A DNA stretch of 64,000 nt, from contig OY969812.1 in NCBI GenBank assembly GCA_963703335.1, positions 620,001 through 684,000 on the forward strand, written 5' to 3'. The DNA is from VRUE01 sp963703335 (GTDB taxonomy: Bacteria; Actinomycetota; Thermoleophilia; Solirubrobacterales; 70-9). Positions 50,265 to 58,479 of this stretch are shown piece by piece (position 1 is the stretch's first letter; each line of letters opens with the position of its first letter). Both the position numbers and the translations under genes were made by a program. The notes beneath the pieces are model-generated. The model saw only the letters and a list, made by a program, of their open reading frames with translations, did no database searches and was not told where the DNA came from.

Positions 50265-52076
50265 CTACGAAAGTCGCTGCTCGAGAGCGGCGAGCTGCTC
50301 GTGCAGCTCGGCCGGCAGCTTGTCGCCGAACTGGGCCAGGTGCTCCTTCAGCTGCGGCAGCTGCTGGCGCACCAGGTCCTCGTCGACAGAAAGCAGCTCG
50401 CGCATCGCCTCCGCTGAGATGTCGAGGCCCTCGGTGTTGATCGCTCCCTCGGCCGGCAGCAGCCCGATCGGCGTCTCGACCGCCTCGGCCGTCCCCTCGC
50501 AGCGGCGGAAGACCCACTCGAGCACGCGGCTGTTCTCGCCGAAGCCGGGCCAGAGGAACTTGCCGTCAGCGTCCTTGCGGAACCAGTTGACGTAGAAGAT
50601 CCGCGGCAGCTGAGCGCCCTCGCGCTTGCCCGCCTCGAGCCAGTGGGCGAGGTAGTCGGCCATGTTGTAGCCGCAGAAGGGCAGCATCGCCATTGGGTCG
50701 AAGCGCAGTTCGCCGACGTTGCCGGCGGCCGCGGCGGTCTTCTCCGAGGACATCGTCGCTCCAAGGAAGACGCCGTGCTCCCAGTCGAAGGCCTCGTGCA
50801 CCAGCGGCACCGTGGTCGCGCGACGACCGCCGAAGAGGAAGGCGTCGATCGGGACGCCGGCCGGGTCTTCCCACTCGGGCGCGATCGTCGGACACTGCGA
50901 CGCCGGCGTAGTGAAGCGGGCGTTTGGATGGGATGAAGGGGTCTCGGACTCCGGCGTCCAGTCGTTGCCGTGCCAGTCAATCAGGTGTGCGGGCGGCTCG
51001 GAGGTCATTCCCTCCCACCAGACGTCACCGTCATCGGTTTTGGCGCAGTTGGTGAAGATCGAGTTGCTCTCGATCGTCCGCATCGCGTTGGGGTTGGTCG
51101 CCTCGCCGGTTCCCGGAGCGACCCCAAAGAAGCCGGCCTCGGGGTTGACCGCGTAGAGGCGGCCGTCGGAGCCGAACTTCATCCAGGCGATGTCGTCGCC
51201 GACGGTTTCGACGCTCCAGCCGGGCAGGGTCGGAATCAGCATCGCCAGGTTGGTCTTGCCGCAAGCGGACGGGAAGGCCCCGGTGACGTACTTGACGCCG
51301 CCCTCGGGCGAGGTCAGCTTGAGGATCAGCATGTGCTCGGCGAGCCAGCCCTCGTCGCGCGCCATCGCCGAGGCGATCCGCAGCGCAAAGCACTTCTTGC
51401 CGAGCAGAGCGTTGCCGCCGTAGCCGGAGCCGAAGGACCAGATCTCGCGCGTCTCTGGGTAGTGGACGATGTACTTGTTGTCCTCGTTGCAGGGCCAGGG
51501 GACATCTTCGAGCCCTTCGACCAGCGGCATGCCGACCGAGTGCACGCAGGGGACGAACTCGCCGTCGGTGCCGAGCACCTCAAGCGCCGCGGCACCCATC
51601 CGGGTCATGATCCGCATCGAGGTGGCGACGTAGGGGGAGTCGGTCAGCTGCACGCCGATGTGGGCGATCGGCGAGCCGAGCGGGCCCATCGAGAAGGGAA
51701 CGACGTACATCGTGCGGCCGACCATGCAGCCCTGGAAGAGGCCGTTCAGGGTCTCGCGCATCGCGGCCGGGTCGCGCCAGTTGTTCGTGGGCCCGGCGTC
51801 GCTCTCCTGCGCGGAGCAGATGAAGGTGCGGTCTTCGACCCGGGCCACATCGGCGGGGTCAGAGAGGGCGAGGTAGGAGTTGGGGCGCTTGGCGTCGGAG
51901 AGGCGCTCGAAGGTGCCCGCGTCGATCAGGGCCTGGGCGAGGGAGTCGTACTCCTCGGCCGAGCCGTCACACCAGCGGATGGTGTCGGGCTGGGTCAAAT
52001 CGGCGATTCTCCCGACCCAGTCGAGGAGCTTTGCGTGCGTGGTCGGCGCTTCGGCCGCGATGGTTTGGGGGCTCAT
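50265..52076 (-). CDS. pckG: Phosphoenolpyruvate carboxykinase (GTP)
   Basis: Cytosolic enzyme that converts oxaloacetate plus GTP to phosphoenolpyruvate, the entry to gluconeogenesis from C4 acids, or runs in reverse for anaplerosis. The length is about 603 residues, normal for the GTP class. The kinase-1 loop GAFPSACGKTNLAML contains the reactive Cys characteristic of GTP PEPCK; other blocks are MYVVPFSMGPLGSPIAHIGVQLTDSPYV, SFGSGYGGNALLGKKC, DDIAWMKFG and FLFGGRR. ATG 52076 is preferred, with a second ATG at 52094. It follows the small lipoprotein gene closely. Confidence 0.95.
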   Translation of the reverse strand: MSPQTIAAEAPTTHAKLLDWVGRIADLTQPDTIRWCDGSAEEYDSLAQALIDAGTFERLSDAKRPNSYLALSDPADVARVEDRTFICSAQESDAGPTNNWRDPAAMRETLNGLFQGCMVGRTMYVVPFSMGPLGSPIAHIGVQLTDSPYVATSMRIMTRMGAAALEVLGTDGEFVPCVHSVGMPLVEGLEDVPWPCNEDNKYIVHYPETREIWSFGSGYGGNALLGKKCFALRIASAMARDEGWLAEHMLILKLTSPEGGVKYVTGAFPSACGKTNLAMLIPTLPGWSVETVGDDIAWMKFGSDGRLYAVNPEAGFFGVAPGTGEATNPNAMRTIESNSIFTNCAKTDDGDVWWEGMTSEPPAHLIDWHGNDWTPESETPSSHPNARFTTPASQCPTIAPEWEDPAGVPIDAFLFGGRRATTVPLVHEAFDWEHGVFLGATMSSEKTAAAAGNVGELRFDPMAMLPFCGYNMADYLAHWLEAGKREGAQLPRIFYVNWFRKDADGKFLWPGFGENSRVLEWVFRRCEGTAEAVETPIGLLPAEGAINTEGLDISAEAMRELLSVDEDLVRQQLPQLKEHLAQFGDKLPAELHEQLAALEQRLS

Positions 52077-52086
52077 CCGCGGCACT

Positions 52087-52389
52087 TTATTCATTGGACC
52101 CCTCGTAATGCTTGATGCGGAAGTCGGCCTTGTCGTTGGTGATTTCAACCGTGGCGATCTTTTCTTCGCCGCCCTTCAGCGTCACCTCGCAGTCGATCTG
52201 GAGCCCCGGATCGACCGGCTGGTCGGATGGACAGCTGACCGACTTGACGTCCTCGCCCAGCTGTTTCACCAGGTAGTCGTTGACCGTTTCCTCCATCGAG
52301 GTGGCGTCGATCACGGTTCCTCCGCAGCCGGCGAAGGCGAGCGCGGCGATGGTGGCTGCCACGCCGAGCAGCGCGGAGAAGCTCCTCAT
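52087..52389 (-). CDS. DUF4333 lipoprotein
   Basis: A 100-residue exported lipoprotein: signal with lipobox LAFAGC and a single small domain with two Cys (VSCPSD, IDCEVTLKGG), the spacing found in actinobacterial DUF4333 proteins. Role unknown; the pair of Cys likely forms a disulfide outside the membrane. It lies just upstream of pckG on the same strand, so the two may share a promoter. Confidence 0.82.
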   Translation of the reverse strand: MRSFSALLGVAATIAALAFAGCGGTVIDATSMEETVNDYLVKQLGEDVKSVSCPSDQPVDPGLQIDCEVTLKGGEEKIATVEITNDKADFRIKHYEGSNE

Positions 52390-52420
52390 AGGGGCCATTA
52401 TCTCAGTCCAAGCGGCCAGG

Positions 52421-52504
52421 CGGGCGGGTCCTGTCCCGGGGGAGGGGGGCCTGCGGGCGGGCCACGGTCCGTCCTCGACCCCCCTCCCCCGCGCCACCCG
52501 CCCG
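52421..52504. repeat. Nested GC-rich palindrome between divergent genes
   Basis: Outer 9-bp arms (52421-52429 and 52496-52504) and inner 13-bp perfect arms (52437-52449 and 52479-52491). It sits between the divergent lipoprotein and sucC genes, so it is not a simple terminator. Purine-rich strand GGGGGAGGGGGG could also form other structures. Confidence 0.7.
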
Positions 52505-52535
52505 AGCTGCCGTTTGGATAGGGTTCCGCGCCGCG

Positions 52536-53753
52536 ATGAGGTTCTTCGAGTACGAGGCCAGAAAGATCGTCGAGCTGGCGGGGATCCCCGTCACCAAGTA
52601 CGGCTTCTGCACGACAGCAGACGAAGCGCGCAAGGTTGCTGAAGAGATTGCGGGGCCTGTTGTGATCAAGTCGCAGGTGCTCAGCGGCGGCAGGATGAAG
52701 GCGGGCGGGGTCAAGTTCGCCGATACGCCCGATGAGGCGGCCGAGCATGCCGAGGCGATTCTGAAGCTGGAAATCAACGGGCACATGCCGCGGGGGGTGC
52801 TGGTCGACCCGAAAGCCGAGATCAAGCAGGAGTACTACGCGGGGGTCGTCTGGGACGGCACCGCGAAGAAACCGCTGATGCTGTTCAGCGATATGGGCGG
52901 GATCGACATCGAGGAGGTCGCCGAGACCCATCCCGACCACGTCGGCCGCGGCCACGTCTCCAACCTGATGCCGATTCCCGACTTCGAGGCCAAGCAGGTG
53001 ATCGCGGCGACCGGAGTGACCGGCTCGCAGCTCAACCGCGCGACGCCGGTGCTGGCCAAGCTCGCCCGCCTCTTCCGCGACAACGACATGACTTTGGCCG
53101 AGATCAACCCGCTGGCCGAGCTGACCGACGGCAGCTTCGTCGCCCTCGACGCCCACATGGAGATGGAGAACGAGGCGGTCGGCCGTCAAAAGGCTTTGCT
53201 GCGCAAGCGGCTGGAGATCGCCGAGGAAGACACCCGCGAGACCTATGAGCCCTCCGACTTCGAGCGCCACGTCGCCGCGATCGACGCCGCCGACCACCGC
53301 GGCGTGATCCAGGGCAAGGACCACGGCTTCGAAGGCAACCTCGGCCTCGTGATCGGCGCCGGCGGCGGCTCCCTGACCCTGACCGACGCGGTGCGCAGCC
53401 AGGGCGGCAAGCCGGCCAATTACTCCGAGATCGGCGGCAACCCCTCGGTCGCCAAGGCCTGCGGGCTGGCCAAGGAGGTGCTCGAAAAGGACGGCGTCGA
53501 GAAGATCGCCGTGATGATGTCGATCGTCTCCAACACCCGCGTCGACATCGTCGCCCGCGGCGTGATCAAGGCCTGCCTCGAGCTCGACAAGGACCCCGGC
53601 GAGACGATCGCGATCTTCCGCATCCCCGGCGCCTGGGAGGACGAGGGCTTCAAGATCCTCGAGCGCTACGGGGTCGAGTACTGCGACCGCTCGGTCTCGA
53701 TGTGGGAGGCGGCCGGCCGCGCCGTCGCCAAGATTCAGGGGGCCCCGGCGTGA
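52536..53753 (+). CDS. sucC: Succinate-CoA ligase beta subunit
   Basis: ATP-grasp beta subunit of 405 residues that, with the alpha subunit two genes on, interconverts succinyl-CoA and succinate with nucleotide phosphorylation. Features: FFEYEARKIVELAGIPV, VVIKSQVLSGGRMKAGGVKFADTP, PLMLFSDMGGIDIEEVAE and the C-terminal CoA-ligase domain with IGAGGGSLTLTDAVRSQGGKPANYSEIGGNPS. Malate-CoA ligases are close relatives and would also fit the malyl-CoA lyase in this genome, so substrate should be considered open. The next gene overlaps its stop (GTGA). Confidence 0.88.
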   Translation: MRFFEYEARKIVELAGIPVTKYGFCTTADEARKVAEEIAGPVVIKSQVLSGGRMKAGGVKFADTPDEAAEHAEAILKLEINGHMPRGVLVDPKAEIKQEYYAGVVWDGTAKKPLMLFSDMGGIDIEEVAETHPDHVGRGHVSNLMPIPDFEAKQVIAATGVTGSQLNRATPVLAKLARLFRDNDMTLAEINPLAELTDGSFVALDAHMEMENEAVGRQKALLRKRLEIAEEDTRETYEPSDFERHVAAIDAADHRGVIQGKDHGFEGNLGLVIGAGGGSLTLTDAVRSQGGKPANYSEIGGNPSVAKACGLAKEVLEKDGVEKIAVMMSIVSNTRVDIVARGVIKACLELDKDPGETIAIFRIPGAWEDEGFKILERYGVEYCDRSVSMWEAAGRAVAKIQGAPA

Positions 53754-54226
53754 GCACCGTGACCATCAAGCAGCCGATCTTCGACGAGTCCCGCGAGCAC
53801 CCAGGCTTCAACTGCCGACGGGCGCGGATCGGGCGTCAGGTCGGCAGCGAGAAGGTCGGCGCCAGCCTCTGGGACCTGCCAAGTGGCGAAGCCGCCTATC
53901 CCTACCACTGGCATCTTGCCGAGGAGGAGCTGCTCGTCGTACTCGAGGGCACGCCCTCCCTGCGCACTCCCGAGGGGTGGCGGGAGCTGAGCGAGGGAGA
54001 GGTAGTCTCCTTCCGCTGCGGCGAGGAGGGCGCTCACCAGGTCGTCAATCGCAGCGAGGAGCCAGTCCGCTTCCTTGCAGTGTCCAACCAGCAGCCCGAC
54101 GCCATCGTCCGCCCCGACTCCGAGACCATCGGGGTCGCCGAGCGGCGCCCAGAGGGCGGTGGCCTCAGGGCCTACTTCCGCCTCGGCGACCAGATCGAGT
54201 ACTTCGAGGGCGAGGAGGCACCATGA
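53750..54226 (+). CDS. Cupin-domain protein between sucC and sucD
   Basis: A 158-residue single-domain cupin with the two motifs around YPYHWHLAEEELLVVLEGTPSLRTPEG and EGAHQVVNRSEEPVRFLAVSN, holding the His-x-His, Glu and distal His of a metal site. It starts at GTG 53750 inside the sucC stop and ends inside the sucD start (ATGA), so it is certainly translated with the ligase subunits. Role unknown; cupins of this kind can be isomerases, dioxygenases or sensors. Confidence 0.82.
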   Translation: MSTVTIKQPIFDESREHPGFNCRRARIGRQVGSEKVGASLWDLPSGEAAYPYHWHLAEEELLVVLEGTPSLRTPEGWRELSEGEVVSFRCGEEGAHQVVNRSEEPVRFLAVSNQQPDAIVRPDSETIGVAERRPEGGGLRAYFRLGDQIEYFEGEEAP

Positions 54227-55140
54227 GCATCCTGCTCTCCAAGGAGACGACCTTCATCGTCCAGGGGATCACCGGCCGCGAGGCGGTCAACCTGACCCGC
54301 GAGTGCCTCGACTACGGCTCCAGGGTCGTCGGTGGCGTCACCCCAGGCCGCAAGGGCCGCGAGGTGCACGGCGTGCCGGTCTTCGACACCGTCGCCCAGG
54401 CGGTCGAGAACCACGGCGGCCCGATCGACGGCTCGGTCGTCACCGTCCCCCCCGCCTTCACCAAGGACGCCGTCTTCGAGGCGATCCTCAACGGGATCAA
54501 GCTGATCGTGATCGTCACCGAGCGGATCCCGCGCCGCGACGTCGCCCAGATGGTCGAGCTGGCCAACATGGAGGGCGCCCGGATCATCGGCCCCAACTGC
54601 CTCGGCCTGATCGTGCCCGAGGTCTGCAAGATGGGCGGCATCGGCGGTCCTGCAAAGGACGCGGCGAAGGCCTACGCGCCTGGCCCGGTCGGCGTGATGA
54701 GCCGCTCCGGCGGCATGACCACCGAGATCTCCTCCTCCCTGACCCAGGCCGGCCTCGGCGTCTCCACCGCCGTCTCGATCGGCGGCGACGCGATCATCGG
54801 CTCTACCTACGCCGAGCTGATGCCTTACTTCGAGGCCGACGAGCAGACCCAGGCGATCGTGATCTACACCGAGCCCGGCGGCCGCATGGAGGCGCAGCTC
54901 TCCGAATGGGTCGCCGAGCACAACTCGCGCCTGCCGATCGTCGCCTTCATGGCCGGCAAGTTCATGGACGACGAGGAGATGAAGGGGATGAGCTTCGGCC
55001 ACGCCGGCACGATCGTCGAGGGCAAGGAGGACACCGCGACCGAGAAGATCGCCCGCCTCGAAGCCGCCGGCATCCGCGTGGTCGAGCGGATCGACCAGAT
55101 CCCCGACGCGGTCAAGCAGAAGCTCGAGGTTGCAGCCTGA
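54223..55140 (+). CDS. sucD: Succinate-CoA ligase alpha subunit
   Basis: CoA-binding and phosphohistidine subunit of 305 residues. Motifs: TTFIVQGITGREAVNLTRECLDYGS, GVTPGRKG, GPNCLGLIVP, VGVMSRSGGMTTEISSSLTQAGLG, VSIGGDAIIGS and GMSFGHAGTIV, where the His is phosphorylated during catalysis. Forms the ligase with SucC. ATG overlaps the cupin stop, and the ferredoxin-like gene begins on its stop (TGATG). Confidence 0.9.
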   Translation: MSILLSKETTFIVQGITGREAVNLTRECLDYGSRVVGGVTPGRKGREVHGVPVFDTVAQAVENHGGPIDGSVVTVPPAFTKDAVFEAILNGIKLIVIVTERIPRRDVAQMVELANMEGARIIGPNCLGLIVPEVCKMGGIGGPAKDAAKAYAPGPVGVMSRSGGMTTEISSSLTQAGLGVSTAVSIGGDAIIGSTYAELMPYFEADEQTQAIVIYTEPGGRMEAQLSEWVAEHNSRLPIVAFMAGKFMDDEEMKGMSFGHAGTIVEGKEDTATEKIARLEAAGIRVVERIDQIPDAVKQKLEVAA

Positions 55141-55373
55141 TGACAGAGACGCTGAACAAGGTCTTCATCGACGTCGAGGTCGATTCGGCGGTCGCCGCAG
55201 ACGCCGAGCTGGCCCGCAAGCTCGAAGAAGTCTGCCCCGTCGACATCTTCAAGGCGACTGATAGCGGTGTCGAAGTAGTCGAGGGCAACCTTGACGAGTG
55301 CGTTCTCTGCAACCTCTGCGTCGACGCGGCGCCCGAGGGCACGGTGCGCGTCGTCAAGCTGTACGAGCAGTAG
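55140..55373 (+). CDS. FixX-like ferredoxin
   Basis: A 77-residue protein with a Cys-Pro (EVCPVDIF) followed about 23 residues later by CVLCNLC, giving four Cys for one [4Fe-4S] cluster in the order CP...CxxCxxC, as in FixX-type ferredoxins that work with electron-transfer-flavoprotein systems. Translated directly after sucD. It could pass electrons from acyl-CoA dehydrogenases or a 2-oxoacid oxidoreductase, but no partner is encoded beside it. Its 3' end overlaps the convergent HxlR gene. Confidence 0.78.
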   Translation: MTETLNKVFIDVEVDSAVAADAELARKLEEVCPVDIFKATDSGVEVVEGNLDECVLCNLCVDAAPEGTVRVVKLYEQ

Positions 55374-56046
55374 CGACGAGGAGCCCGCCGGCGACCGCCG
55401 CCAGCGCTTCCTCGCGCAGGCGCTCGGGGATGACGACCATCGAGCGCAGTTCGTCGAGCAGCTCGCGATCGCCGTCGATCTCGACACCCTCCTCACCCGG
55501 CTCGCCGGCGACAAAGGCCGCGATCACGGCGATTGGAGTGCCGGCCAGGCCGACTTCGGCGCTCGCCGTTGCCCCGCGGCTGGCGTCGATCCAACCGTCG
55601 GCGACGCGCAGCTCATACGACTGGCCCTCGCTGCGCAGCGCGAGCGTCGCGCGAAAGTCCGCTGGCGGGCGGAGAATGACCCGGATCGCGTTGGGGAGCG
55701 AGGATGGCGCCAGGTCGACCACGTCCTCGAGCTTCTGCAGGCTCATGCCCCAGCGGCTCAGCTCGATCATCGGGCCTTCGAGACCGCGACCCAGCTCAGT
55801 CAACTCATAGACGGTGGTGGAGTCGGGCGGCTCGAGTTCGCGGCGCTCGACGATCCTGTGCCGCTCCAGATCGCGCAGGCGCTTGGTCAGCACGTCGGTG
55901 GGCGCTCCGCCAACTGAGCGGGCCAGAGCGGAGAAGCGCATCGGGCCCAGCGAGAGCTCACGCACGATCAGCATTGTCCAGCGCTCGCCGATGCGATCGA
56001 GTGCACAGGCGAGGCTGCACGACTGACCGTATTCCCGTGGCGTCAT
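55354..56046 (-). CDS. HxlR-family regulator with SCP2-like C-terminal domain
   Basis: A 230-residue regulator. The N-terminal HxlR winged helix (1-100) has the motif YGQSCSLACALDRIGERWTMLIVRELSLGPMRFSAL, APTDVLTKRLRDLERHRIVERR and the wing STTVYELTELG. The C-terminal 110 residues resemble an SCP2-type lipid-binding domain (ATLALRSEGQSYELRVADGWIDASRGA), which may sense a hydrophobic ligand. It is divergent from the MmpL transporter gene and likely controls it through the inverted repeat at 56074-56097. Confidence 0.87.
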   Translation of the reverse strand: MTPREYGQSCSLACALDRIGERWTMLIVRELSLGPMRFSALARSVGGAPTDVLTKRLRDLERHRIVERRELEPPDSTTVYELTELGRGLEGPMIELSRWGMSLQKLEDVVDLAPSSLPNAIRVILRPPADFRATLALRSEGQSYELRVADGWIDASRGATASAEVGLAGTPIAVIAAFVAGEPGEEGVEIDGDRELLDELRSMVVIPERLREEALAAVAGGLLVATARTA

Positions 56047-56073
56047 TGGAGCGATAGTAACAGCGTAATTTGA

Positions 56074-56097
56074 AATTCAAAGTAGGTGCTTTGAATT
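56074..56097. promoter_or_regulatory. HxlR operator candidate
   Basis: Perfect inverted repeat AATTCAAAG-N6-CTTTGAATT in the divergent gap between the HxlR gene and the MmpL gene, overlapped on the left by TTTGAAATTCAAA. Its AT-richness contrasts with the region and its position suits repression of both genes. Confidence 0.7.
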
Positions 56098-56149
56098 CTG
56101 GTACGGTCCCGCCTCACGTCCCGTCCCCCGCGAAACGTTGGGAAGCGCA

Positions 56150-58279
56150 ATGAACCGAATCGCCGCCCTCACCTGGAAGCACCCGAAGCTGGTCCTCGTT
56201 GCCGTCGGCGCCTTCGCGCTGCTGGCGCTCGCGATCGGAAGCAACGTCGAGCAGCACCTGAAGGCCGCCGGGTTCACCGATCCGAGCTCGGAGAGTGAGC
56301 AGGCGACCAACGTCCTTCGCGATTCACTCGGCTACGACCCCAACCCGGCGATCGTCCTTGTCGTCCGCTCGCCCGACGGTGGCCCGCTCAACCCGCGCGA
56401 TCCCGCCGTGCGGCGCGACGTTGGCCAGCTCAGCGCCGAAGTGGCTGAGGTCGAGGACGTCGGCCGCGTCCTTAATCCGCTGCGCGATCGGCGAGCCGGA
56501 GCCGAGCTGGTCGCCAAGGACGGCCAATCGCTGGCGATCGCGGCATACCTCTCGACCAACGACATCGAGGACGCGGGAGGCATCGCCGCCGAAGAGGTCA
56601 AGGTGCTGGCCGAAGCGAGCCCACTCGACGTCGCCGAGGGCGGCTTTGCTCAGGGCTTCAACGAGACCAACGATCAGACCCGCAAGGACCTGACCACGGC
56701 CGAGCTAATCGCCTTCCCGGTCCTAGCGCTGCTGCTGCTCTTCGTCTTCCGCGGTGTCGTCGCCGCCGGGATCCCGCTGCTGATCGGCGGCATCTCGATA
56801 GTCGGCACGCTCTTCGTGCTGCGGCTGATGTCGGAGTTCGTCGACACCTCGGTCTTCGCGCTCAACGTCGCCACCGGCCTCAGCCTCGGCCTCGCGGTCG
56901 ACTACGCCCTGCTGATGGTCTCGCGATACCGCGAGGAGATCGCTGCTGACGGCGCCACCGAGGAGGCCCACCGGCGCACGGTCGTGACCGCCGGGCGAAC
57001 CGCGGTCTTCTCGGGGCTCACCGTCGCCGCGGCGATGGCGGCGCTGATCTTCATGCCGCAGCGCTTCCTCTACTCGATGGCGGTCGCGGGAGCGTCGGTG
57101 GCAGTGCTCTCCTCGCTGATCGCGATCCTCGTCGTCCCCTCCCTGCTGGCCCTGCTCGGCACGCGCATCGACGCGCTCTCGATCCGCCGCGGCCCGGCGG
57201 TCTCCGACACCTCCGACGGCTGGTACCGCCTCGCGCGCGGCGTGATGAAACGGCCGCTCGCGGTCGCCTTGGGCAGCGGCGCCCTGCTCCTAGCCGCAGC
57301 GGCACCGCTGCTCTGGACCACACTGACCGGCCCCAGTGCCGAAGCGGTGCCGCCCAACCAGCCCTCCTACGATGCCTACCGTTACCTGGAAGGGCACTAT
57401 CCGCGCAGCGTCACCGAGGCGGTCACGGTCGCGGTAGACGGTGATGCCGACAGGCGCCAGCTTGCCACTTTCCATCGCGAGATCGAGGGCATCGGCGACG
57501 TCGTCCGCGGCACACCCTTCATCGCCGCCGGCAAGAACGTCGCCTACGCCAACTTCGCCCTCTCGGAGCCTGCGCTCTCCGACGCCTCTCAGGATGCGGT
57601 GCGAGAAATTCGCGACCTCGAGCCCCCGGGGGCCGCGACCATGCTGGTCTCCGGCAACTCGGCCCGCTTCATCGACCAGAAGCAGAGTCTGATCGAACAC
57701 GCGCCCCTGGTCATCGCGATCATCTGCCTCACCACCCTGGTCGTGCTCTTCCTGCTCACCGGCTCGGTGCTGCTGCCGCTGAAGACGCTGGTGATGAACT
57801 CGCTGACGCTGGGCGCCACTCTCGGCATCCTCGTCCTCGCTTTCCAGGAGGGCTGGCTCGACTCGCCGCTCGACTACACCGGCCCGGCGGCGATCGAGGT
57901 GACCAGCCTCGTCTTCCTCTTCGCCGTGATCTTCGGCCTGGCGACCGATTACGCGGTGTTGGTGATGGCGCGAATCAAGGAACGCCACGACCTCGGCGAC
58001 TCCAACGAGGAGGCGGTCGCGGTCGGCATCGGCCGCACCGGCCGCGTGATCACCGCTGCGGCGCTGGCGATCGCCATCGTCTTCCTCGCCTTCGGCGTCA
58101 GCACCGTCTTCTTCGTCAAGCAGATCGCGATCGGCATGGCCTTCGGCGTGATGATCGACGCGACGATCGTCCGCGCCCTCCTGGTCCCCTCCCTGATGCG
58201 CCTCTTCGGCGAGTGGAACTGGTGGGCGCCAAAACCCCTGCGCCGCATCTACCTACGCCTCGGCATCTCCGAGGCCTAA
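56150..58279 (+). CDS. MMPL/RND-family membrane transporter
   Basis: A 709-residue polytopic protein with two similar halves, each having a large outside loop and a block of five or six helices, as in MmpL and SSD-type lipid exporters. Motifs: NVATGLSLGLAVDYALLMVSRYREE in the first block and VTSLVFLFAVIFGLATDYAVLVMARIKE in the second, with the proton-relay Asp-Tyr pairs in both; VVTAGRTAVFSGLTVAAAMAAL is also typical. It probably exports a lipid or drug-like molecule sensed by the divergent HxlR/SCP2 regulator. ATG 56150 follows GGGAAG. Confidence 0.9.
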   Translation: MNRIAALTWKHPKLVLVAVGAFALLALAIGSNVEQHLKAAGFTDPSSESEQATNVLRDSLGYDPNPAIVLVVRSPDGGPLNPRDPAVRRDVGQLSAEVAEVEDVGRVLNPLRDRRAGAELVAKDGQSLAIAAYLSTNDIEDAGGIAAEEVKVLAEASPLDVAEGGFAQGFNETNDQTRKDLTTAELIAFPVLALLLLFVFRGVVAAGIPLLIGGISIVGTLFVLRLMSEFVDTSVFALNVATGLSLGLAVDYALLMVSRYREEIAADGATEEAHRRTVVTAGRTAVFSGLTVAAAMAALIFMPQRFLYSMAVAGASVAVLSSLIAILVVPSLLALLGTRIDALSIRRGPAVSDTSDGWYRLARGVMKRPLAVALGSGALLLAAAAPLLWTTLTGPSAEAVPPNQPSYDAYRYLEGHYPRSVTEAVTVAVDGDADRRQLATFHREIEGIGDVVRGTPFIAAGKNVAYANFALSEPALSDASQDAVREIRDLEPPGAATMLVSGNSARFIDQKQSLIEHAPLVIAIICLTTLVVLFLLTGSVLLPLKTLVMNSLTLGATLGILVLAFQEGWLDSPLDYTGPAAIEVTSLVFLFAVIFGLATDYAVLVMARIKERHDLGDSNEEAVAVGIGRTGRVITAAALAIAIVFLAFGVSTVFFVKQIAIGMAFGVMIDATIVRALLVPSLMRLFGEWNWWAPKPLRRIYLRLGISEA

Positions 58280-58296
58280 AGACCAAACCCCAATCG

Positions 58297-58413
58297 GGGT
58301 GCAACGTCTTTCGGCTCTTCGGGAGCCGAAAAGCGTTGCACCCGTGCTGGCGAAACCGGTCTCCATCGACGTGCAACGTCTTTTGGCCCCCTGGGAACCA
58401 GAAAACGTTGCAC
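58297..58413. repeat. Two tandem 43-bp palindromes
   Basis: Copy 1 (58299-58341) and copy 2 (58371-58413) have the same layout: GTGCAACGTCTTT arm, a loop of GC-rich sequence, and a returning arm ending CGTTGCAC. Both are followed by a related spacer (GTGCTGGCG / GCGCTGGCG), giving a repeat unit of 72 bp. They fill the gap after the MmpL gene and could act as terminators or REP-like elements. Confidence 0.8.
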
Positions 58414-58479
58414 CTGCGCTGGCGTGAGGTCGATCACATTACGCATATATAAATTTATATCCGGGTAACGTGTGCATGG

